A stretch of 64,000 bases of DNA from Saccharopolyspora rhizosphaerae (GTDB lineage: Bacteria > Actinomycetota > Actinomycetes > Mycobacteriales > Pseudonocardiaceae): NCBI RefSeq assembly GCF_003931915.1, contig NZ_RSAA01000014.1:124001-188000 (forward strand), written 5' to 3'. Positions 58,391 through 64,000 of this stretch are shown piece by piece. A program made the position numbers and the translations under genes. Within the stretch, counting starts at the first letter, position 1. Every line of letters starts with the position of its first letter. Under the pieces are notes generated by a model. The model was not told where the DNA came from and ran no database searches. It was given only the letters and a program-made list of their open reading frames with translations.

Positions 58391-59131
58391 GTGTTGGTTC
58401 TGCTTCCTCCGTCGGAGACCAAGGCTGCTGGTGGGGACGGCGCTCCGCTGGGGCTGACCCGGATGTCCCACCCCGAGCTGAACGGGACTCGCCACGAGCT
58501 CGTCGACGCTCTGTCCACTTTGGCCACCGATGTGCCGAAGAGCCTCGACGTGCTGGGGCTCTCCGAGCGGCAGGTCGAGGAGGTGCAGCGCAACGCGCAG
58601 CTGTGGTCGGCGCCCACGCGGCCCGCGCTGGAGCGCTACACCGGCGTGCTCTACGACGCCCTGGACGTCGGCTCGCTGGAGCCGGCCGAGCGCAAGCAGG
58701 CGGATGCGCGACTGGCGGTGGCCTCGGCGCTGTTCGGCCTGGTGCGCGGGACCGACTCGATCCCCGCTTACCGGCTCTCCGGCGGCGGTTCGCTGCCCGG
58801 CTTCGGCACGCTCCGCAGCGTCTGGCGCCCGGTGCTGGAACCGGCCCTGGCCGAGGCGGACGACCTCGTCGTCGACCTCCGCTCGGGCGCGTACGCGGCG
58901 CTGGCCAAGGTGCCGGGTGCCGTGTCGGTGCGCGTGCTGTCGGAGGACGCCTCGGGCAAGCGCAAGGTCGTCAGCCACCACAACAAGTCGCACAAGGGTC
59001 GTCTGGCGCGCGCCCTGGCCTCGGCTCCGGAAGAACCGGCGAGCGTCGAGGACGTCCTGGACGTCGCCGCTGACGCGGGCTTGGACGTGGAACGCGAAGC
59101 CGACCGCGCGCTGTGCGTCGTGGTGCGGTGA
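58391..59131 (+). CDS. yaaA: Peroxide stress protein YaaA
   Basis: A 246-residue DUF328/YaaA protein, which in E. coli lowers free iron during peroxide stress. The start VLVLLPPSETK is the family signature; later blocks are SHPELNGTRHELVDALSTL, RYTGVLYDALD, and the C-terminal VVSHHNKSHKGRLARAL with its conserved HxxKxxKG motif. GTG at 58391 best fits the family; GTG two codons earlier is possible. The ribosome binding site is weak. It starts about 10 bp after the end of the decayed DUF559 gene. Confidence 0.9.
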   Translation: MLVLLPPSETKAAGGDGAPLGLTRMSHPELNGTRHELVDALSTLATDVPKSLDVLGLSERQVEEVQRNAQLWSAPTRPALERYTGVLYDALDVGSLEPAERKQADARLAVASALFGLVRGTDSIPAYRLSGGGSLPGFGTLRSVWRPVLEPALAEADDLVVDLRSGAYAALAKVPGAVSVRVLSEDASGKRKVVSHHNKSHKGRLARALASAPEEPASVEDVLDVAADAGLDVEREADRALCVVVR

Positions 59132-59421
59132 GGAGCCGGTCGCGCACGGAGACCGGAACCGGCCGTCGACGTGCAGCGGGGATCGCGCACGCTCGTCGCG
59201 TGCGCTGAGATCGCCGCTCCGGCGAAGGACGAGCTCTTCCGGGGCCCACGCGCAGAACCGAGACGTGACGCACGCAACAGGCGCGCCGGTTCCGCTTCCG
59301 CAGCGGCGAAAACGCTGCCCTCCTCCGAAGAACCGACGAACCTCCGGCCGCCGAAGCGGAGGTGTCCGGGCTGGGTGTCCTGACCCGCGAACGCCGTGAG
59401 ACGGGGGCCGGGTTGATCAGG

Positions 59422-59586
59422 TAGACTTCACGGGTCCGCGGCCGCAGATCGGCCGCATGCGAGCGGCGTCCGCCGCTGTCGCCCACCCATCGGCGCAGTA
59501 CCGCGCCGGGCTCGTCCTCGTGATCGCCCGCGGGAAGACCCGCGAAGCTCTCCCCGTGACGTGCCTACCTCCGGGGAGTGCTCTGA
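59422..59586 (+). promoter_or_regulatory. Likely long 5' leader of the DEAD-box helicase gene
   Basis: The gap 59132-59586 has no gene. A TAGACT hexamer (59422-59427) preceded by TCAGG resembles an extended -10 promoter, which would give an about 150-nt leader before the helicase GTG. The leader contains several inverted repeats (for example GCGGCC/GGCCGC near 59441-59457) and ends with GGGGAG before the start codon. Long structured leaders are known for cold-induced DEAD-box helicase mRNAs; that this is one is inference. Confidence 0.4.
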
Positions 59587-61080
59587 GTGCCATCTTCTTC
59601 CGCCACACCCGCACGCCGCAGCCAGTCAGGTCGGCCGCGTCGCCGCCGTCCGCAGTCGGGAGCGGTCAACGCCAAACCGGCGAAGCGCAGCCTGTTCGAC
59701 GAGGTCGGCGTGACCGCCGTGGACCCGGCGCCGTTCGCCGACCTCGGCCTTCCTGAGCGCCTGGTGCGTGCCCTGCACGACGGCGGGCTGCGCGAGGCCT
59801 TCCCGATCCAGGCCGCGACGATCCCGGACGCGCTGACCGGGCGCGACGTGCTCGGCCGCGGTCAGACGGGATCCGGCAAGACGCTGGCCTTCGGCCTGCC
59901 GCTGCTGGCCCTGCAGAGCGGGAACGCCCGCCCGGTGCGCCCGCGCAGCCTGGTGCTGGTGCCCACCCGCGAACTGGCCACGCAGGTCACCGACTCGCTC
60001 AAACCGCTGGCCAAGGCCGTCGGCCTGTACGTCCGCGAGGTCGTCGGCGGCACGTCGTTCAACCGGCAGGTCGACACGCTGCGCCGCGGCGTGGACGTCC
60101 TGGTGGCCACTCCCGGCCGGCTCAACGACCACCTCCGGCAGGGCACCTGCGATCTGTCCGAAGTGGAGCGGACCGCGCTCGACGAGGCCGACCAGATGGC
60201 CGACATGGGCTTCCTGCCGCAGGTCCGGGAAATCCTGGACCACGTGCCCTCCGACGGGCAGCGGCTGCTGTTCTCCGCCACTCTCGACGGGGACGTGGAC
60301 AAGCTCGTCGAGCGCTACATGACCAACCCCGTGGTGCACTCGCTGGCGCCGCCGGCGGCGAGCGTGGACAGCATGGAGCACCACCAGTTCCTGGTGTCGG
60401 CGGCCGAGAAGCAGTCCGTGCTGGCGCGCATCGCCGCTCGTGAGGGCCGCACGATCATGTTCGTGCGCACCAAGCACCACGCGGACCGGCTCGCCAAGAA
60501 GTTGCGCGCGGTCGGTGTCGAAGCCGGAGCGCTGCACGGCGGGAAGGCGCAGAACGCGCGCACCCGCATCCTCGACGAGTTCAAGAGCGCCTCGACCAGC
60601 ACGTTGGTGGCCACGAACGTCGCGGCCCGCGGCATCCACATCGACGACGTGAGCCTCGTGGTGCACGTCGAGCCCCCGGCGGACCCGAAGGACTACCTGC
60701 ACCGCGCCGGGCGCACCGCACGCGCTGGTTCCAGCGGGACGGTGGTCACGCTGGTGACCGACGACCAGAAGCAGGCCTTCCGCGCCATGACCAACCAGGC
60801 CGGGGTCAAGGCCATCACGACCGAAGTCAGGCCGGAAGACCCGGAGCTCGCCCGCCTCACCGGCGCCCGCGAGCCCTCCGGCACGCCCTTGGCGGCACCG
60901 CAGCGGCAGCAGCAGAAGCCCGCGAAGTCCCGCGGCGAGCACCGCCCGCAGCGCGCTCCCCGCGGCACCGAACCGCCCCGCCGGAACGGCTCCGGCGGCG
61001 GCGCGAACCGCAACCGCCGCGGAGCCCCCAGCGCTCGTACCGGCAATGCCCGCCCACGCCGCTCCAACGCCCCGCGCTGA
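59587..61080 (+). CDS. DEAD-box ATP-dependent RNA helicase
   Basis: A 497-residue RhlE/CsdA-type RNA helicase. A basic N-terminal tail (about 30 residues) is followed by the Q motif (FPIQAATIPDAL), Walker A GQTGSGKT (about residues 93-100), DEADQM (motif II, DEAD), SAT (motif III), the HRAGRTARAG motif VI, and a C-terminal basic Arg/Gln/Gly-rich RNA-binding tail (about 425-497). It would unwind RNA duplexes in ribosome assembly or decay. The GTG at 59587 follows GGGGAGTG; a later GTG or ATG would drop only part of the basic tail. Confidence 0.93.
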   Translation: MPSSSATPARRSQSGRPRRRRPQSGAVNAKPAKRSLFDEVGVTAVDPAPFADLGLPERLVRALHDGGLREAFPIQAATIPDALTGRDVLGRGQTGSGKTLAFGLPLLALQSGNARPVRPRSLVLVPTRELATQVTDSLKPLAKAVGLYVREVVGGTSFNRQVDTLRRGVDVLVATPGRLNDHLRQGTCDLSEVERTALDEADQMADMGFLPQVREILDHVPSDGQRLLFSATLDGDVDKLVERYMTNPVVHSLAPPAASVDSMEHHQFLVSAAEKQSVLARIAAREGRTIMFVRTKHHADRLAKKLRAVGVEAGALHGGKAQNARTRILDEFKSASTSTLVATNVAARGIHIDDVSLVVHVEPPADPKDYLHRAGRTARAGSSGTVVTLVTDDQKQAFRAMTNQAGVKAITTEVRPEDPELARLTGAREPSGTPLAAPQRQQQKPAKSRGEHRPQRAPRGTEPPRRNGSGGGANRNRRGAPSARTGNARPRRSNAPR

Positions 61081-61090
61081 CCCACCCGGA

Positions 61091-61123
61091 CCACCGCCGC
61101 GATCCACTCGATCGCGGCGGTGG
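61091..61123 (+). terminator. Terminator after the helicase gene
   Basis: CCACCGCCGCGAT and ATCGCGGCGGTGG form a perfect 13-bp stem with a 7-nt loop, 10 bp past the helicase stop and followed by TCTGTTC. Confidence 0.8.
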
Positions 61124-61360
61124 TCTGTTCAGCACTGCGGCTCGTCTGTCCTCTTAGGACGATGGACGAGGCCCGACCCTGCCGCAGCCGCTGACCGATC
61201 TCCCCGATCGCAGCGGCATGCGTGTACCCGGAACAGCGCGACGCCCGAGGACCCGACACGCCCGTCCTCGACAAACCACGCGGGCCTTCGCTTGTCGTCC
61301 GCGGCGAGAAGACTCATCGGACCACGACCGGGCAGTGCTCGTGACCGGGCCTCACGACAT

Positions 61361-61920
61361 TTCGCGCGAGATCGCCGCCGCCCCCGGGGACCCGCCCGGT
61401 CACCCCAGCCGATGTCTGGCGCGAGATGCTCGCCCAGCACCACGTGTTCCTCGTCCTTGGGCGGTCGGGAGCCACAGCAACAAGCACTTTGCTCGCGAAG
61501 CCTGTGAGCCGTGGGGCACGAGGACCCGAGACCTTCGAACCTCGCGCGAACTTCGAGCCGTCCCCACCTGGTGCGGCGTTCCGGACCGCCCTGCCCCTCA
61601 CCGAGTGATCGTCGTGGAACGGCCTGATGACGTGCGCGCGACATCGTGCTCCACCAGGCCCCCGCCGAACGCCTCCGCTTGGTCAGCCCACACCTCTTCC
61701 TGGGGCAAGGCCACCGGCCGACGCACCGAGAACTCGAGCGGTAGACGTGCCGCACGCGAAAAGCCGCGCACGCCTTTCGTTCTCACGGCGAGCGGACGAC
61801 CGCCCACACCGACGGACACTCCCGGCCGGGTCTGACGACATCGCCCACGACGTCGTCGTCACCGTCGATCCTCGCGCGAAGGTCGAGTGTGAGTTCGCGG
61901 TCGAAGTTCGCGCGAAGTTC
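61361..61920. repeat. Scattered palindromes with a TCGCGCGA core
   Basis: The gap 61124-62206 (about 1.1 kb) has no credible gene on either strand. It contains four related sites: TTCGCGCGAG (61361-61370), CTTCGAACCTCGCGCGAA followed by CTTCGAG (61533-61557), GTCGATCCTCGCGCGAAG followed by GTCGAG (61864-61887), and GTCGAAGTTCGCGCGAAG followed by TTC (61900-61920). All share the plan TCGAA-N-TCGCGCGA-N-TTCGA, like the palindromes in the 24.5-25.2 kb array and near 4704. Confidence 0.55.
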
Positions 61921-62117
61921 TCTTCAGCACGCTGTGCTGTGAGCCAGGGAACGCCGGTGAACCGGCCGACGGTCCGCGCTTCTCCACGCACGTGGAGGTG
62001 ATCCGAAAGCGAAGGATGCCGAGCGAACCCCGACTGCCGAGGCGAAGCGAAGCGAGGCGATCGACCACGCCGCACACCGCCAGGCAGCGGCGGTGGAGCT
62101 TCCGCCCACCGGCTCAG

Positions 62118-62183
62118 GCCGGGACGATGGAGCGCTCCACGCCGCACCGGGCCGGGACGATGGAGCGCCCCACGCCGGGCCGG
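62118..62183. repeat. 33-bp tandem duplication
   Basis: Two adjacent 33-bp copies, each starting GCCGGGACGATGGAGCGC and ending in a CCACGCCG...CCGG segment, differ at only a few positions. They lie just past the cysG 3' end. Confidence 0.75.
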
Positions 62184-62206
62184 ACTGCCCCCTCCGTGGA
62201 GGGGTG

Positions 62207-63418
62207 TCAGTCCTTCAGGCCTGCTACCGGGCCGATGACGATGACCGCCGGGGGCTTGATGTCGTGGGTGCGGACGTCCTCGGCGACCTGGGCGAGAGTG
62301 GTCTTCACGGACCGCTGGGACCCGGTGGTCGCTTCCTGGACGACCGCGACCGGCGTGTCGGCGGGACGGCCGTTCTTGATCAGCACCTCGGCGAAGGCTT
62401 CGACGCGCTGCACCGCCATCAGCAGCACGAGGGTGCCGCGCAGCCGGGCCAGGGCCTCCCAGTCCACGAGCGAGCGCTCGTCGTCGGGGGCGACGTGGCC
62501 GGAGACCACGACCGCCTCGTGCGCCACACCGCGGTGCGTCACCGGCACGTCGGCCATCGCCGGAGCGGAGAAGGCGCTGGTGATGCCGGGCACGACGGTC
62601 ACGGGGACGCCGGCTTCGGCGCAGGCCAGCAGCTCTTCGAAGCCGCGCCCGAACAGGTACGGGTCACCGCCCTTGAGACGGGCGACGAACTTGCCGGCGC
62701 GGACCTTCTCGATGAGCGTCTCGTTGATCACCGTCTGGCTCGCCGAGCGGCCGTAGGGGATCTTCGAGACGTCGATGACCTCGACGTGCGACCCCAGCTC
62801 CTCCAGCAGCTCCCGCGGTGCGAGGTGGTCGGTGAGCACCACGTCGGCCTTGGCCAGCAGCCTTCGCCCGCGGACGGTGATCAGGTCGGGAGCACCGGGA
62901 CCGCCGCCGATCAGCGCGACGCCGGGAACGTGCGGCTCGGGGTGCTCGTCGATCACGCCGGACTGCACCGCTTCCAGCACCGCGTCGCGGACACCGGCGC
63001 TGCGGCGCGGCTTGCCCCCGGCGAGCACGCCGAGCAGCAGCCCGTCGTGCTCGGCGACGGCGGGGGTGACCGCGGTGCCTTCGGTGGCGTTGTCGGAGCG
63101 GACGCAGAACACCCGGTGGCGCTCGGCCTCCGCCCCCACCGCGGCGTTGACCTCGTCCGACGAGGTCGCCGCGACGGCGTACCAGGCGTCGTCGAGGTCG
63201 CCGTCGCGGTACTCGCGACGGCTCCAGGTGATCTCGCCCGAGTCGGCCAGCGACTCCACCGCGGGCGTCGCCTCCGGGGCGATCACCTCGACGGCGGCGC
63301 CCGCCTTGATCAGCCGGGGGAGCCGACGCTGCGCGACGGGGCCGGCGCCGACCACCACGACGCGGCGACCGGTGAGGTCGAGCCCGGCGAGGTAGTGGTT
63401 ATCCGATGGAGTGGCCAT
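62207..63418 (-). CDS. cysG: Siroheme synthase: precorrin-2 dehydrogenase fused to uroporphyrinogen-III C-methyltransferase
   Basis: A 403-residue bifunctional enzyme. The N-terminal NAD-binding dehydrogenase domain (VVVVGAGPVAQRRLPRL, about residues 20-36) extends to about residue 155; the SAM uroporphyrinogen-III methyltransferase follows (VALIGGGPGAPDLITVRG, RLKGGDPYLFGRG, VVPGITSAFSAPA). It makes precorrin-2 and sirohydrochlorin on the way to siroheme. The start ATG overlaps the end of the CbiX-type chelatase gene by 20 bp. A short CCCCTCC/GGAGGGG repeat near 62189-62204 may end transcription. Corresponds to M. tuberculosis Rv2847c. Confidence 0.93.
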   Translation of the reverse strand: MATPSDNHYLAGLDLTGRRVVVVGAGPVAQRRLPRLIKAGAAVEVIAPEATPAVESLADSGEITWSRREYRDGDLDDAWYAVAATSSDEVNAAVGAEAERHRVFCVRSDNATEGTAVTPAVAEHDGLLLGVLAGGKPRRSAGVRDAVLEAVQSGVIDEHPEPHVPGVALIGGGPGAPDLITVRGRRLLAKADVVLTDHLAPRELLEELGSHVEVIDVSKIPYGRSASQTVINETLIEKVRAGKFVARLKGGDPYLFGRGFEELLACAEAGVPVTVVPGITSAFSAPAMADVPVTHRGVAHEAVVVSGHVAPDDERSLVDWEALARLRGTLVLLMAVQRVEAFAEVLIKNGRPADTPVAVVQEATTGSQRSVKTTLAQVAEDVRTHDIKPPAVIVIGPVAGLKD

Positions 63419-64000
63419 GTGCGTGTCCGTGTGCGTGACCGTGTCCGGTCGGGTCGTCGGGGTGGTGGTGCGGCGTCTGCGGTGCGCCCAGCTTGTCCTC
63501 GAAACCCGGCAGCAGCACCCGGTACGCGCAGGTGTCGCAGTTCATCCGGATGTCGCCGTGCAGGGCCTCGTGGTAGCGCTCCACGACGAGGTCCACCAGG
63601 GCATCGCAGTCTCCCAGGTACCCCGCGACGTGGACTTCGACCTCCGGGTCGGTCTGGGCCCACTCGCGCGCCTGCGACACGACGCGCTGCGGCAGCACAC
63701 CGTCGAACAGGAAGTACGGGGCGACCACGACGCGCTTCGCCCCGAGCTTGCGAGCCCGGTCCAGCCCACCAGGGACGTCCGGCGGTGCCAGGGAGATGAA
63801 CGCGGTTTCCACCGTCTCGAAACCGCAGGTCTCCTGCAAGAGGCGTGAGACCTTGCACACCTCGGCGTTGGCGTCGGGGTCGGTGGAACCGCGGCCGACG
63901 AGAACCACTGCGGTGTCGGCCCATTCCTCGCGCGGGACCTCCGCGGCGATCCGCTCGGCGAGCAGCTCGAGCAGGATCGGGTGCGGCCCGAGCGGGCGGC
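63399..64000 (-). CDS. Sirohydrochlorin chelatase (CbiX/SirB type), 5' end outside window
   Basis: At least 200 residues are visible; the start lies beyond position 64000. The chain begins in-window with PLGPHPILLELLAERIAAE and contains VVLVGRGSTDPDANAEVCKV, APYFLFDGVLPQRV and RMNCDTCAYRVLLPGFEDK, as in actinobacterial CbiX chelatases that insert iron or cobalt into sirohydrochlorin. The C-terminus is a His-rich tail (TGHGHAHGHAHGHSIG) likely to hold metal; NCDTCAYR suggests an additional metal or Fe-S ligand site. It is upstream of and overlaps cysG, forming a siroheme unit. Confidence 0.88.
   Translation of the reverse strand, partial: RPLGPHPILLELLAERIAAEVPREEWADTAVVLVGRGSTDPDANAEVCKVSRLLQETCGFETVETAFISLAPPDVPGGLDRARKLGAKRVVVAPYFLFDGVLPQRVVSQAREWAQTDPEVEVHVAGYLGDCDALVDLVVERYHEALHGDIRMNCDTCAYRVLLPGFEDKLGAPQTPHHHPDDPTGHGHAHGHAHGHSIG

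Noticed and set aside
61124..62206. Protein-coding frames of 60-250 codons
   Set aside because: None has a ribosome binding site, signal peptide or recognisable domain, and they overlap one another on both strands.

Overview
The window is very GC-rich DNA (mostly GTG/ATG starts, strong GGAGG-type ribosome binding sites) from an actinomycete. It carries housekeeping genes in the order known from Mycobacterium tuberculosis Rv2745c-Rv2847c, a chaplin-like protein, and an orphan PE-like/PPE/EspG set with Pro-Gly-rich tails. Together these point to the Pseudonocardiaceae, most likely Saccharopolyspora or a close relative; the family assignment is inference, not a search result. I see no prophage, IS element, CRISPR array, tRNA or rRNA gene.

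Layout. 1-9.2 kb: clgR (5' end only), pncC, pgsA, rimO, a decayed argA copy followed by an intact argA, a secreted phospholipase A2, a 20-bp minisatellite, a secreted sialidase-like protein and ftsK. 9.3-15.4 kb: an acyltransferase, a secreted TAP-type peptidase, a four-gene type VII secretion cargo set (PE-like, DUF3558 lipoprotein, PPE, EspG) and a chaplin-like protein. 15.7-20.0 kb: rnj-dapA, a TIGR03085 protein and thyX. 20.2-33.0 kb is accessory: a ribbon-helix-helix protein with a His-rich tail paired with a DUF4097 protein, a YcaQ-like protein, an acetyltransferase, a small membrane protein, about 0.8 kb of 160-bp repeats, two tiny secreted proteins, and a sulfur-type operon. 32.6-51 kb: dapB, M16 peptidase, pnp, rpsO, ribF, truB, MATE exporter, nrnA, rbfA, DUF503, infB, ylxR, nusA, rimP. 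51-64 kb: lipoprotein/DUF4439 pair, small metabolic genes, proS, a wrecked DUF559 gene, yaaA, a DEAD-box helicase, a 1.1-kb palindrome-bearing gap, cysG and a CbiX-type chelatase cut by the window end.

How genes work together. rimP-nusA-ylxR-infB-DUF503-rbfA-nrnA is the classical translation/RNA operon on the minus strand; rpsO-pnp-M16 peptidase and dapB follow the same direction. dapA and dapB supply lysine/diaminopimelate. CbiX and cysG overlap and make siroheme, the cofactor of sulfite/nitrite reductase. The most interesting unit runs on the minus strand from 31.05 to 25.9 kb: a near-consensus promoter placed so that transcription would start at the ATG of a 25-codon leader peptide of the RLHVDL type, then an exported selenium-binding/methanethiol-oxidase-like beta-propeller, a polytopic membrane protein with a His/Met-rich tail, and a YeeE/YedE (TsuA-like) sulfur transporter. 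I propose it is a sulfur-responsive system that oxidises an organosulfur compound outside the membrane and imports the released sulfur.
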